A DNA stretch of 64,000 nt from Sipunculus nudus (GCA_026874595.1 CM049316.1:36029339-36093338), one strand, 5' to 3'. Shown: positions 46,030-58,796, counted from the stretch's first letter. Numbers and translations are program-made. The notes: generated by a model not told the origin, from the sequence alone.

Positions 46030-46595
46030 TCTAGTTTTAATAATAGAATAATATTTGTTTATTTTTATTTTTTCAGAAATCCCTTGAACCGCCTGGCATA
46101 TAACCAGTTCTTGAACTGCAGTCTACTCTGTTCATCCGGTTAAAGTAAAGTAGGGTTACTATTCTGGACCTTGATCAAACTGTTGTGTGAGCTTCGTAAG
46201 CTCATTAATTAAATCTCTTGAACCTTCAATAAAAAAATCGTTGAAGGATGTGCAGAAGTCGTGAGGTCACTAGTTTCGAAACGCTATTTGCAAATTTCTG
46301 GTTGGTCTGACTGATTTACCGCTGAATATCCTTGTTGAAAGTGTTTCATCATAGAATCTTTAATGTTTTTTTCATACATGCCATGAACCAGTCATCTTGA
46401 AATCTAATTAATTTTATCATGAACTAAATATGTATTAATTTGATCACTTCACAATTATACACGGAAGATAAAGCATTTCTTATTTGGTTTGTTGTAGTTT
46501 GTCCCTTGCAAATCATGTTTATATATGTATCTACTGTGTATGAATGTACAAGAATGTATGCTATCTGTAATCTCTCTCGAGGGCCCCGTAAAACT
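46030..46595. other. No recognisable feature
   Basis: AT-rich spacer. Confidence 0.5.
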
Positions 46596-46601
46596 AGTAA
46601 A

Positions 46602-47238
46602 AGCCCCTTTACACAGGGATCTTTGAGAGCTCGTGAGCGATAATGAAATGGCCAGATCTCTCAAAGATCTTTCAATTAGCTCCAAGTGATCACCAAGCTC
46701 TTTCAATGATCTTCCAGTGATCTCCATGGTCGCCACGGTCTCCTCAAAGTTTTGACTCGGTCCAAAACAATTGGAAGCGATCTGTCAAAGAACGCTCAAG
46801 GCGCGCTCAATGAGCGCTCAACGATCTCATCGATCTCCCTATGATCTCTCAGCAATCTTTTAATGAACGCTTAATTTTTCCACCCCGTAGGTGATCCCTC
46901 AGTGATCTCTCTTGGTCGCATCTGATCTCTCAGCGATCTCGTATAACTCCTAGTGATCTCTCTTGGTCACACAACGAGCGCTCAACAGACTCTCATTGGT
47001 CGCTCAGTGAATGTTTCAATCAGCGCTCAATGATCGCCAAGGTCGCTCAAGATCTCTATAGATCGCCATTGAAGTTGTCGAAAATTAAATTTTTGATCGC
47101 ACAACGAGCGCACAAATATCTCCCAAACATTAACACATAAACGGTATTTTCGAGGCTTTTAGAAGAACGTTTAGAGACAGGGCTTATTCATGATCGCTCA
47201 ATGGTCACCCAACGATTTCCGTGCTGTGTAAAGGGGCC
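46602..47238. mobile_element. Inverted-repeat element M4 with iterated GATC motifs
   Basis: The left end AGCCCCTTTACACAG (46602-46616) is mirrored by the right end CTGTGTAAAGGGGCC (47224-47238), so a ~637-bp element is bounded by ~14-bp inverted repeats. The interior is built from degenerate 8-10-bp motifs such as GATCTCTCA, GATCGCTCA and GAGCGCTCAA, giving an exceptional density of GATC. No coding frame survives. It is probably a non-autonomous DNA transposon; the superfamily is not assigned. Confidence 0.7.
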
Positions 47239-47249
47239 ATAAATGACGA

Positions 47250-47830
47250 TGGTCTGGCGTAATTTTGGCCCTCGGGGAGTTAACGACTGTAGGGCATGAG
47301 GATGTAAATATATTTGCCATTTTTGACATGCCTCATGGTCTACAGGTACGCTAGCTGTCACTTGACATCAACCAGAACAATCGTTAGCTTATTAGTATAC
47401 TTTCTTATAACACCTACCAAGTTCCGTTTTAACTCTTTAGTTCAGCATATATGGTAAATCCCTCTGTCTGTTTTTTATATATCTGACCGCACAGATGCAT
47501 GCATAACTCGCTCGGGTTAGTGGAAGAAAGCCAACTTGGAAAATGACTCTTTACCTCAATGATGGAATTTCACTTTGTTTTATGAGTTCACATGCATCAT
47601 TTTGTTTCTATTCATCAATCGTAGGCTTATGTGAAGATTATCAGCTGTTTACAGTGATATCGATGCAATAGGATGAATGACCATTGTAGTACATTTTTCC
47701 CATATGACTTGTGTCATAACTCAGTTTAGGTTTACCTGTCCAACATAAATGCTTACTGAGTCGTGTATTTACAGCTAGCCCTCGCAATAGTACAGAATCT
47801 AAAATTCTTCTCAACAAATCCATATTAAAG
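47250..47830 (+). mobile_element. Dispersed repeat family R4, copy 1
   Basis: Collinear with 52490-53040. Shared blocks include GCCTCATGG, GTACGCTA, TCACTTGAC(A/G)T, AACCAGA, TTTAGTATACTTTCT, CTGACCGCA, CGGGATAT/GTGATATCGATGCAATAG and GCTTAC(C). No coding capacity recognised. Confidence 0.6.
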
Positions 47831-47834
47831 TGGT

Positions 47835-48134
47835 CCGGAATACCTGCAAAAATGTATTGGGTTGTTCATTGGTTTCCCTAACCATCCACTAAATTGAGTA
47901 AAAATCCGTTCTTAACTGTTTAGTAAATCTGATAACAAATTAACCAACGCCAGCAAAAGCATGCCACTTATAAATACGTGGTATAATAAAAAGTACCTAA
48001 AACAAAATATCACGGACTGGTTAACACATAAAATGTAATGTGAGCAACATTGAGGTAATGACCAATTATCACCAGTATCGTCAGTTTATCGTCATGGGTG
48101 GGAGATGACGCCATAGGACTGTTATCAGGAAGGT

Positions 48135-48170
<36 letters not shown>

Positions 48171-49435
48171 ACACATTTCAAATATATTACAATTAAGGTT
48201 AAGGTTTTGAAAAATACGTTATTATGTTCCAGTGTAATTTAATTCTAAACCAGGCTTAGCTATATAATATTTCAGAAAAACAACTCAGAAATGGATTCAA
48301 AATCATAATTCTTATTATTACGGTGATATATTTAATTTTCAATATATATTATTCTCCCAATAGTGGTGCTTGGTTAGATGAGGGGGGGGGAGGGTGAATT
48401 ACATTTGCCATCCCCCTTGCTGAAAAGTGTGTGTATGGGGGGAGGGGCGTCAATTCCCCTTGATTGCTTTTACATTAGTCGTGACAAACCGACTCAGTAG
48501 ACAATGATAATTGGGCTAGTAAGCCCGACTTGAGTCTTGATTCAAGCAATATCAAGGAATGCATCGCAGTGGTCTTCCATCATGTTGCATTCATATTGTG
48601 GTAAACAGCCCATATACCTAACATTATGCTACGAATGATGAATTAACAAAAGAGATTACATGTGAACTCACAACTCACGAAAACTTTAACCCCGTCGTCA
48701 TCGATAACGAGTAATATCCTGTATCACGTACAAATTGGCTGCGAGCCAGGCTTGTATTCATGCGGCCAAAAAATAAACAAACATGCGGAGGGGTTTACCA
48801 ATATGCTGAGTTTAAAAAATATGTTTTCGCACATGTTTGGTGTTGTTAGAAAGTACACTAAAAATGATAACGATTAGTCTGGTTTATGTCAATTTACAGT
48901 GTACAGGTGGGCCATTAGGGGTGTCAAAATGACGAAAACATTTGCATCCTCATGGGGCCTTATTATGCAATCGTCAGACCTAGATGTCAGGGCACTCTGA
49001 CAGCTAAGAAACTGGTCGTAATCTCAGAGGGCCGATATGGCGCTACTGTTACATGGCACTGATTACTTTTATAAAAGGAACCGTACATGAAGTATAAAAG
49101 TATAAAAATCTCCTTTACTTTTACAACTCACAAGCTTAATTGATACATCCTAGGTTTGACCTCTATGCATAACAGCTATTGACATTATTGGTCGCCTGAG
49201 GAAATGTTTCTTGCAAAAGAGGGAAGGAATGTTATATCTTTTATCCAAAACATAATAATTAATTAACAGAGATAAGCCTGTGCAAGTTGGCCAGCTCTTA
49301 CTTCGAATGTAAGCGCTTCATCCGCTGTGTGTTTATTAGTGGGTGGGTGGGTGGGGGGGGGGGGGGGGTTGCCCTATCACTACACACTGCCACTGTTAGT
49401 GCACAACCTCCTAGGACTGGTGTTTTTTTGTAATA
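47835..49435. other. Unassigned; contains (GT)n at 48136-48168 and G-rich runs
   Basis: A GT microsatellite, G-rich tracts at 48383, 48440 and 49340-49368, and otherwise plain DNA. CATCCTCATGGGGCC at 48946 echoes the R4 repeat. Confidence 0.45.
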
Positions 49436-49440
49436 ATTTA

Positions 49441-49898
49441 TTAAAGGGGTCCAATCACCTATCTGACCTTTATAAATTAAAGGTAATCCCTTAATGCTTT
49501 CATAAAAATCAGCCAGAAAACGTGCTTGTTTTGTCCATATCAACGTGTTTATAATTAGTGGGGGGGGGGGGCACGCCAAAAGAATCAAAACAAATTCAAC
49601 AAGGGAATCTGGCAGCAAGTCAGATAAGCCAGAACTTTGCAAATGGCGTTTTGCAACAAGTGACCTTTCTACCTCCGCATATTTGCACCCTACCACCTAA
49701 GGTTACATGATTCACCCATTTGTAAACATAGCTGTGTTTACAAACATGTTGTTGATAAACAAGTTTACACAGCCTTCACAAATTTCTTATAAGAACTTTT
49801 CACAGCCAAATGTACCCTTAGATCATGAATATGTTCACAGAGGAAGTCAGAAATTTCATAATTTCCTTTTCAGAAGGTAGGTGATTGGGCACCTTTAA
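49441..49898. mobile_element. TTAA-flanked MITE M3
   Basis: The left boundary TTAA|AGGGGTCCAATCACCTA and right boundary TAGGTGATTGGGCACCT|TTAA give imperfect inverted ends with TTAA at each side, the target type of piggyBac-like elements. The ~450-bp interior has no coding capacity. A decayed relative lies at 31800-31990. Confidence 0.65.
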
Positions 49899-49904
49899 AT
49901 TTAT

Positions 49905-50515
49905 GTTGAAATGTCATAATATCACCAGATTCAAATTTATATGATTATATTCGAAAGTAAATGACCTTATAGTACCCTTATTAAAATAATGAATAAATTA
50001 TGGTTTACAGACGATGGTGTCACCTTAAGCGATCAACAATACCCTTCACAGAGCAAATGATCGTGGGCTCAGATTGTTGGGAGACAGGGGGTCTTTCCCG
50101 TACCTATCCAGTGAGAATTCTCTCATTAACGTTCCTTGCCAAGGAGATGCCATACATCCTGCCGTCACCAGAGCAGTGTTGTCAGTGGGGATTAGAGTGA
50201 ACTGTGTCAAATAATCAACTGACCCCAACACTCGCTAACCTGTAATTAACACGGACTGTGTAATTACTTCCAGTCGAGCGTTATCAGCATAACATGAAGT
50301 TCTGTGAGAGCCTGATGAAATAAAATGATCATCTTTGAAACCCTAAATATCCACTGATACACTGCGTCTTAGACAGATTTCATGATTGAATGTGATTATT
50401 ACCGCTGAAATTTATGAAGCTTGTAAATAGCTCTGAAGGCCTTTCAGATAAAATCGGCACAACAATGTCTGCACGTCCTTGGAATTCGTACTCTTTAAAC
50501 TTTTCCCTGATATGA
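49905..50515. other. No recognisable feature
   Basis: No supported element. Confidence 0.5.
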
Positions 50516-50520
50516 AAGGA

Positions 50521-50537
50521 TTGACAGACAGAGATAG

Positions 50538-50572
<35 letters not shown>

Positions 50573-50640
50573 AAGAAACAGAGAGAAAGACAGAGAGAGA
50601 GAGAGAGAAAGTAAGAGAGAGACAAAGGGAGAGGGAGAGA
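50521..50640. repeat. (GACA)n(GAGA)n microsatellite
   Basis: GACA repeats pass into GA-rich repeats. Asp-Arg-Gln-Thr and Ser-Leu frames are artefacts. Confidence 0.9.
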
Positions 50641-50649
50641 TTCTTATTT

Positions 50650-50990
50650 TTTCGGACTTGGTAGATATATGTTACTTTGGGCCACACTGCAGGATAAACT
50701 CTCACTGCCACGCTCACTCTGTACCACTAGACCAAATGTGATCGGTGGTCAATCACATCTCACCATGTACAGCTTTACATTAACTGATGGTACCAGTATC
50801 CTACTGCAATTTTATGGATGCGGGCGTGGCCCCCAAAAAGCGTTATTCTGCTTAAAACTTTGCGATACACGTCCCTTTGCCATTAAACTCCCCCGATCGT
50901 CTTTCCTCGGAGTGCTTCCAGGTTGCTTCCCCGCGCCCTAATCGAAGCCTGTTAGGTTTCTTCCAGTTTATCCCGTTCATGGGGCATCCA
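50650..50990. other. GC-richer unassigned stretch upstream of an NRF1-type site
   Basis: 50669-50941 is open on the plus strand for 90 codons and is richer in GC than neighbours, but no family is recognised. It could be a promoter-proximal region. Confidence 0.35.
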
Positions 50991-50993
50991 TTT

Positions 50994-51005
50994 TGCGCAT
51001 GCGCA
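50994..51005. promoter_or_regulatory. NRF1-type palindrome
   Basis: TGCGCATGCGCA, a perfect 12-bp palindrome identical to the known NRF1 (nuclear respiratory factor) consensus. It lies in a GC-richer patch. No adjacent gene start is identified. Confidence 0.35.
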
Positions 51006-51009
51006 CACT

Positions 51010-52480
51010 AAAACCAAGTTTTCACAGGCTGCGTGTCGATTATCGGTAAACTGCTAGTATATATGACGACAAATATTGTCTGGATCCCAACAGCAAAGGA
51101 CAGAAAGGTCGCTTCTCTGCTCTTACCATAAAATGTATTTAAGTGTATTAAATATCTCTCTGAGTAACAAGAGATTTTTTTTCAGCGAACACAAAAAAAA
51201 AAAAAAAAATCTGGATGTATTTGGTGTCATAAAAGAATTAAACCAAAACAACAAAATTATGTCGAGAAACACTCGCATTCTACAGGAAAACAAACGAAAA
51301 ATATTTCAGTGCTTCATAATTTAAAGTTACATAGTTCTAATATTAGAAACACACCATTTTCTTCTACTCTATCAGAACAACGTCGCCAGATTAACGTCAG
51401 GAACCAGTCTATGAATTCAAGGACAGTTGTGTCACAGTGACAATTTGACGGTACGGTTCACACTCATTGTACTGGGTATCATTGGTCATTAGGATCGCGG
51501 CCTCATGCGACCGAGAAACCGATATTTGTCAGAAATGCTTAGTCCGATAGCATTGGAGAGGTTGACAAAATTCCATCGCTTCGTTGGTGATACAATCTTC
51601 TTATTATAAGACTATTTACGTATCTGTCATTGGCATTGATCAAGGATCTGCTAAATTAGTCCACGGTGAACTTCCGACGTCCCCCATACGTGAAATGTCC
51701 TTCTAATACTTCACGGAAACTAACCTGGATTAATCCCATGCATAAATTGACACAGAAATATCTACAATAATTGGGTTGTAATAAACGTAGATGCAGCAAA
51801 CAATGCTAAATACGGATATAGAACAGCTTCAGTTTTTCTGGTTTTGTTACAAATAAGCCAGCATATGAGCGATTGCATACTACGTGAGTGATGTGCAGAG
51901 ATTTTACTCTTAAAATTACTTGTGTCTAGCGATGTAACAATAATTTCGACACGCGACCTGTGACATCTTGGTTTTAAATATTTGATAGTTTACCTACACA
52001 TTATTTACGTAATATATGGTTCATACTAATTTTCATGTCATAAAAGTTCGTTTTAATTTGTCCTTTAAATTTGTCAAATGAATAAGAACATTTAAAAAAC
52101 CGAAAATGTAATCTAACAATTTAAAATCAATGTCGAACTACGGATCTGTTTGCTTTGATACGGAAATTATGCCATATAATTTAGGATAATAAAGAAATGA
52201 AGCCGGCGTCAACTGTAGTGTTTTACCTTATTTGCTACATCGATATTTTACAAGTATTTAAATTGACGTATTATTTAAGGGAATATGAAACTATAAAGGA
52301 AAATGAAAGCTCATGAAAGACCGCCAAAATTTTTTTTATTTAACTTGTAACGTTCTTTAATAAGGCATTACGTGTGCGTATTCTGTTGAGAATCTTACCC
52401 ACCAATCTCAATTAATCATGCAAACATATGAAACGTGTTTAACATCTGGCGACATGGCATTTAGGCTCTTCGACAGTATC
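51010..52480. other. No recognisable feature
   Basis: AT-rich with a poly-A run near 51195. Nothing supported. Confidence 0.5.
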
Positions 52481-52489
52481 AGCGTCAGA

Positions 52490-53040
52490 GTGCCTTTACA
52501 GCATGCTACGAGGACAGCACTGTAACCCTCGTGAGGATATAACTATTTTCACCCTTTTTGACAAAGCCTCATGGCGTATAAGTACGCTATCACTTGACGT
52601 AAACCAGACCAATCTTTAGCTTTTTTAGTATACTTTCTAACAACAACTATCATTAGCGAGAAAAAAATCCGTTATAATAAGGTAAATTGGTAAACCCCCC
52701 TGCATGTTAAAATTCTGACCGCATGAACACAGGTATGTCTCGCAAGGGTTACTGAGCGATAGTCCAAGTGCAACACAGTAATTGACCTGATACCAAACAT
52801 GGATTTATACTGGTGCTTTTGAGCTCGCAAGTATTCTTTTTCGTGTTAAAACATCACTCGTAGCCTGTTGTTAAGATTACTCGCTGTTTACCACGGGATA
52901 TTGAGGCAATAGAATGGATGGCCGTTGCGGTGCATTACCGCCTATGAGTTGGGTCACGACTTGAGTATGGGCTTACCAGCCTGCTGAGTCGCCTATTCAC
53001 TGTTGTTTAACAACAGAATGTGCTATCCTTTGGCATCTAG
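52490..53040 (+). mobile_element. Dispersed repeat family R4, copy 2
   Basis: Collinear with 47250-47830 (shared blocks listed there). It is followed by a GC-richer 107-codon frame without an ATG start that I do not call a gene. Confidence 0.6.
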
Positions 53041-54140
53041 GTGCCAGGATGCTCACTGGACATATTGAGCCGTACATATCCACGACACATTTACAAAGGC
53101 AAGCAGGACAATGAAGCGTGTAGGCCCAAACACGTGGAGATTAATCTAATTATGAACTTTGGGGTATTCAGAAGCTTTACAGGAAGAAGGACATGGGATG
53201 AAGTAATGTCTCAGGTGGGCAGTTGTATCCCTTCAGACAGATGGTTCGCTGTGTCTTGGCTACCGGCAAGACTGTGTCGCGGGAGTATCGGTGCATTTAG
53301 ATACACCTTTGAGCGAATACAGAACTTCAATATGAATATTTATGTTTTAACTATGACTGGTTAATTAAATGTTTCTGTATGCCTGTTTAATAAACTGTAT
53401 GATGTTAAATCTGTAGGCAGAAGTGAATATTCATGTCGTGAAAAAAGGTAACTACATGCACCATTTATTCAAAAGAGTTTAAATAAAAGGAAAATAAAAA
53501 GTTCTATGATACAGTGTACTGTTAGAATCAAAATCATGTTATATTGACCAATGACTGGACAGAGGCCATCGTCAACTCAGACCGCTAAAGATCTTACAAC
53601 TAAAGAAGCTTCAGAAAGCAAGAAAGGTTCTGACAGACTGCCCTTTCGTACACGCAGTATACATGTTTTAAAGGGGTGCTAGTGGGTTAGTCCATTATTG
53701 ATGTAGGGTTGACTGGGGTATGTTACAGGCAGATACCACCTATCTTAATACTTTTATCGCAATGGTTATATCGTAGACGGTTACATATGGACCATGAACA
53801 AATGGGTCGTGACGCTCAGCTGACAAGTACAATTTGTGTCCGAGTCGCTGAGAACATGATCTTACTAGGAAAGCGAACACAAAACAATAGTAGTATCATA
53901 TACAGGACGGGCTAATTTTAACGAAGGAACTTTCATATGTCAATATTTACATTAACCATTCAGTCTGTCGCTGGGGTTTGATCATGTATCGTGATGAAAT
54001 GGATAAAGATACCTAAGAAGAAGCTTTTTATATATTTGTTATTCAATACACAGCATTTTTTTACATTTCAAATATACTATGTAACAAATGTAGAAAGTGA
54101 ACAAAGAAACAAAGGTAACAAATATGCAACTAAAATTAGG
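53041..54140. other. Unassigned; orphan open frame 53041-53364
   Basis: The frame begins with GTG, encodes no motif I recognise, and directly follows a transposon-like repeat. It may be part of that element or chance. Confidence 0.35.
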
Positions 54141-54142
54141 CA

Positions 54143-54182
54143 ATATATATATATATTTATATATATATATGTGTGTGTGTGT
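54143..54182. repeat. (AT)n(GT)n microsatellite
   Basis: Compound dinucleotide repeat. Confidence 0.9.
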
Positions 54183-54327
54183 GCATAAAATGTGTGTGTT
54201 TAGAAACAATTTAATAATAAATAATAAATACTAATATTATTTCAACTTTGCATTAAGTATGAATTAATAACAAATTATTTATCGAAACAAACAGCTGGTT
54301 ATGAACTGTCAATCTCAAATTACAGTA

Positions 54328-54540
54328 CAGGGGCGATCCATGATATAGGAAAAAAGGGGGGATCCAACCCAAGAGGGCTATTGAAAATACCTAAAAAAAA
54401 AGGTCATCAGGTCCGAAAAAGGGTGTCCAGGCCGCAAAATTCCGTTTAAACCCCTTTAAAAAGGTTGCTTCGGGTGAAAAAAAAGGGGGGGGGGGGATCC
54501 GGACACCCAGCCCCCCCCCCCCCCCCCGGATCCGCTTCTG
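54328..54540. mobile_element. MITE family M1, copy 3
   Basis: CAGGGGCGATCCATG at the left, GGATCCGCTTCTG at the right. The interior closely matches the copy at 107-295 (GGTCATCA(G/A)GTC, GTCCAGGCCGCAAAATT, AAAAGGTTGCTT-GGGTGAAAA). Long G and C runs lie near the right end. Confidence 0.75.
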
Positions 54541-54889
54541 CATTACACGGAAACGCTGGTTCCCATCATGTGAATCACGTGGTAAAACGACAGTTAACAC
54601 CACGTGTTTCGTAGTACAAGAGAGTTATGGCCGATCTCTTCATGTACCATTTTCAAGCCCCGAGGGCCGTTTATAATCTACAAACAACTGGATTAAAATA
54701 TGATACCCTTCATAGAGAAAGCTAGCCCCTGATGTCAGTCAAAATCTTACCGCATTTCAGATTACTATACACTAACGGTAAAATTGCCTCGGGTTGTAGT
54801 ATTTCATTTCTCTTTTGATCGTATCATATCGACGGAAGCACATTAACAGTGCGGGCATTCTTGTAGCAGGATTCATTTTATTCTAAAAC

Positions 54890-55190
54890 AGCATAGCTTC
54901 TAAGACACCGCGTGAAAATTTGCCCCACCCCCGCATAAAATTATTCTTATTCTCAATAAATATACCGATTTGGGTTCCAGTAACTCGGAAATTTCTTTCA
55001 AGAAAATAGAATAATAAAATTTCGATAAAATTCCAGTTTGCATGCATTGAAGTGATTTCAATATTCAACAAAACAAGTCTACTATTGTCATATGAAATCT
55101 CTTTTGAAAAAAAATATAATTAAAAGGTACAAAAAATTGCCAATCCGCACTGCTTTATGAAAAAAAAAACTTGTTTGCCATCTGCTTGCG
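54890..55190. mobile_element. MITE family M2, copy 3, decayed
   Basis: AAATTTCTTTCAAGAAAATAG, the AAATTCC block and GCCAATCCGCACTGCTTTATG align with the copies at 7.5 and 34.5 kb. Terminal repeats are hard to define. Confidence 0.45.
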
Positions 55191-55194
55191 CCTT

Positions 55195-56395
55195 TGTCGT
55201 ACGTTGAAGCAGTGACGGTTATATATAATAACGGGGTTATTGTCGTTGTGCCAAATTGGTTCAATGGGACAATTTTATAACTGGGCCTTTACAATATCAT
55301 CAAGGCGGTTGGTTATAGGTTATAATTTTTTTAAAAGTGGAGAATAGTCAAATCCGGTTTGATACAAATCACCCAGTCTTTTCTTTAAATATTAAAAACC
55401 TTCAAATGCCTTTTACTGTGTTTTCAAAATCAATTTATACTTTAAAAGGTTATTGTTAAATATGGTCAAAAGTGAACAGAAGATGTTTTTATATATATTT
55501 GGGAGCATGGATACATGGTTAAACATAATGGTTAATTTGCTTAAAAGTTCAATTATTGTTTAAATGTATTTAATTATTTTAGGAAAATGATATCCAAGGC
55601 AATCAAGAGTTGACTTTACATGTAATGAATAAATGAGTCGTATGAATGTCATGATTATCATTGTATTTGTAGTGGTAAGAATTGGAGGAATTGAAGTAAT
55701 CAATCTAACAATTAAATTGTATGCAAGTCAGGGAGGACTCTCCTGATGATATAACCTGCTCAGCAGGAAGTGCCCCCATGGGTCCAGTGATTAGCGTGTT
55801 CCTGGTGTAAACAATTAACAGCTGCCTAGGACTCATTGGGTGTCATGTAAATCATGCTAAACTAGCTGTTTTAAACTGATAAAAATATAAACTTTAAAAA
55901 TTTGTGTCTCCAAGTACAATTAGTATACCAATAACACACACACACACAAACATATTATATATATATAACATACGTAAATACAGAAAGATCCGACGAATGA
56001 CTACCTGGTCCAAACAAGGGCGCAATTTCCTAGTGCAATGTGGGGATACGGGAAGGTGAAATTCTGGCGTCCCCCCCGCCCCCCCGCCTCACACACAAGC
56101 CCGGGGTATAGTATGTTTATAAACTCCAACAAACCCCACCTCCCTTTTTTTTCTAATTATAGTGTTGCCCTAATATCCTTGCCCTAAATTCCTTATCTAT
56201 TTAATCTACTAGTATCGTGGAAACGGGTGAATCAAGTCATTTTATCGGCCATTTTGGTTTGGTATTCATATCTTAAAGAGAGTAGTTCATTGATATTTGA
56301 GGAATATTGTAACATTTTAACAACAAAAATGTGTGAGTGTGTGTGGTGCATTGGAAGTGGAAGTGGGAGGGGGGGGGGGGGGTAACATTGCATGT
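55195..56395. other. No recognisable feature
   Basis: AT-rich, with C-rich (56070) and G-rich (56370) tracts just before the LINE. Confidence 0.5.
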
Positions 56396-56709
56396 TCCTC
56401 TGGATGAAAAAGCCCGCCCATGGGAGAATATATTAATTTTCGTATTTACGGTTTATTTAGTATATCTGTACTTTTCAAATGCTGGGATAAAATTGCTGAA
56501 TGGAAGCAGATGATGAATAATGAAACTGCTCAATGTAAATGGGAATACATCAAATTTGATATAAGAGAATATACTATTACATACAGTAAAAATAAAGCAA
56601 AACAAAACAGAGAATATGGTGATAATCTTGAAAAGAGAGTGGCTCAGTTTGAAAAAATAATTAATTCTACAAGTGACCCTGAAACCTATACTGCAATCTG
56701 AAACAAAAA

Positions 56710-57360
56710 TTGCAGAAATATTATCATAATATTTCTAAAGGTGTGATTGTTAGATCTAGAGCCCAGTGGCTGGAGCACGGTGAAAGAGGAACAAAATACT
56801 TCTTGAATCTTGAAAAACAAAATGGAAAAAGATCTGTTATACGTGTACTGTGTAATGATCGACAGGATGTGACTAATCAAACTGATATTATGGAATGCCT
56901 TAAGAAATTTTTCATATCAAAATATCAAAAGAAAAGTAGCTATCATGAACATAAACTTAAGAGCTATTTTGAGAGCTTACCATTATGTGATAGTAAGTTA
57001 GATGAGTCAGAAGCAGAATTGTGTGGAAAACCTATAACACTGAATGAGGTTCATGTATGTTTGAAGTCAATGAAAAATTACAAAACACCTGGAAATGATG
57101 GACTAACTAAAGAATTTTACTTAGCATTGTTTAGTGATCTTGGAGAATGCCTCATGGACTGTTTGAATGAAAATTATACTTATGATTCTCTCACAACAAC
57201 ACAAAAACAAGCACTTATAAAGTTAATACCAAAGCCTGGAAAAGATTTGAAGTATATCAAATCATGGAGACCTATAAGTTTACTTAATGTTGATGTTAAA
57301 GTTATACGTAAAATTCTTGTTCATCGTATAAGGAGGCATCTCCCTAAATTGATAGCCTGA
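56710..57360 (+). pseudogene. LINE reverse transcriptase, N-terminal part
   Basis: A 216-codon piece covering the linker (RAQWLEHGERGTKYFLNLE, typical of L1-like ORF2) and RT motifs 0-2 up to RPISLLN. It ends at a TGA caused by a one-base shift; the neighbouring frame continues with the conserved DQYAF-QGR region. Confidence 0.85.
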
Positions 57361-57418
57361 TCAATATGCCTTTATACAGGGAAGATATATCGGGGATCCT
57401 ATTAGAATTATATGGGAT

Positions 57419-57613
57419 GTGCTTTATTATACTGATGTTGAAAATATACCTGGTATAATGTTTGCAGCGGATTTAGAAGCTGCATTTGACAGTTTCAACC
57501 ATGACTTTATGTTTGCAGTTTTGAGATATTTTGGATTTGGTGATTCTTTTATAAAATGGGTGTTGATATGGCATAAAGGGGTATACAACAGGTTATTTTA
57601 CGTTAGAAAGGGG
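57419..57613 (+). pseudogene. LINE reverse transcriptase, motif A part
   Basis: Carries the first catalytic aspartate region (ADLEAAFDS) and the following helix. The frame is lost at about 57610, just before RQGDP. Residues reported beyond that point in this frame do not fit the family. Confidence 0.8.
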
Positions 57614-58796
57614 AACTCGCCAAGGAGATCCACTTGTAGCGTACTTATTTATCATGGCAATAGAAATATTAGCATTAAAGGTCAGGAATGATGAGAATAT
57701 ACGTGGAATAGTAATCGGAAATACTGCAGTTAAAATGTGTATGTTTGCTGATGACACTACCATATTTGTTCAAAACTCAGAATCACTAGGCCAAGCACTC
57801 TCTGTCATGCAGACATTTGAATTTTATTCTTCATTGAAATTAAATGTAACCAAATCTGAAGCTACTTGTATTGGATCTATGAAAAGTAACAGTGTCATGA
57901 GTTTATACAATTTGAAGTGGATCGATTTAACAAGGGCAGCCATAAAAATTCTTGGTATATGGTTTTCTTATAATAAAGATATTATATTCAAGGAGAACTT
58001 TCAGAGAGTTGAGAATAATCTGAGAACTACGTTAACAATTTGGAAAACCAGGAATCTTACAATTTATGGCAGGGCAGTAGTTGCCCGTTCACTTGGGCTT
58101 TCAAAGGTTTTGTATGTGACTAAGATGTTAGTACCCCCAACAAAGACTTTGCAAACCTTGAAGAGACTTCTATGTGATTTTATTTTGAATGCCAGAAAAC
58201 CAAAAGTTAAATACACCACAATAATCGGAAAATATGAGCAGGGAGGGTTAAATGTGCCAGATATTGAGAGCAAAATAAGAACCCAGATGATAATGTGGGC
58301 CAAGAGATGTCTTGAGCCACAAGAATTTGTTGTGAAGGAGATGCTTAATTTTAGACTTAGGAGTATCGGAGGTTTAAAATGTATCCGAAGCAACTTTGAT
58401 ATTAATGTGCTACCAAAAATATTGCCAAAATTTTATGTGAAAATGTTAAAAATCTGGGCTGACTATGTATCCGTGGAACCACAGACAGAAGATGAAATAA
58501 TCTATCAATATGTATGGAATAACAAATATATAAAAGTAAATGGCATGTCATTATATAATAAACATTTAGAAAACCTGGGAATAAATTATGTGAAAGATTT
58601 GTTAAATACAGATGGATCATGGAAAAGTTGGAGTACTTTTCCACAAAACAATAATAGATGTACATTATTGAGCCATATGTACTGGCTACAATTAAAACAG
58701 TCAATTCCACAAAGATGGAAAAATAATATATTGAACAAAGAGATAACAAATAAAAATGTGGAAAAAATATATAATTGTGTCTGCGAATGGGATTGA
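57614..58796 (+). pseudogene. LINE reverse transcriptase motifs B-E and C-terminal region
   Basis: Begins in frame with RQGDP, then FADD at 57744-57755, thumb-like sequence (LKLNVTKSEA), and the L1-type C-terminal region rich in Trp and Lys. Stops at 58796 after another frame change. The downstream frame (to 58998) continues the family pattern. Confidence 0.85.

Noticed and set aside
46455-46736. 93-codon minus-strand frame
   Set aside because: Generated by GATC-type iterations at the left end of the inverted-repeat element.
53041-53364. 107-codon plus-strand frame
   Set aside because: GTG start and no motif; mentioned only as a possible remnant next to repeat R4.
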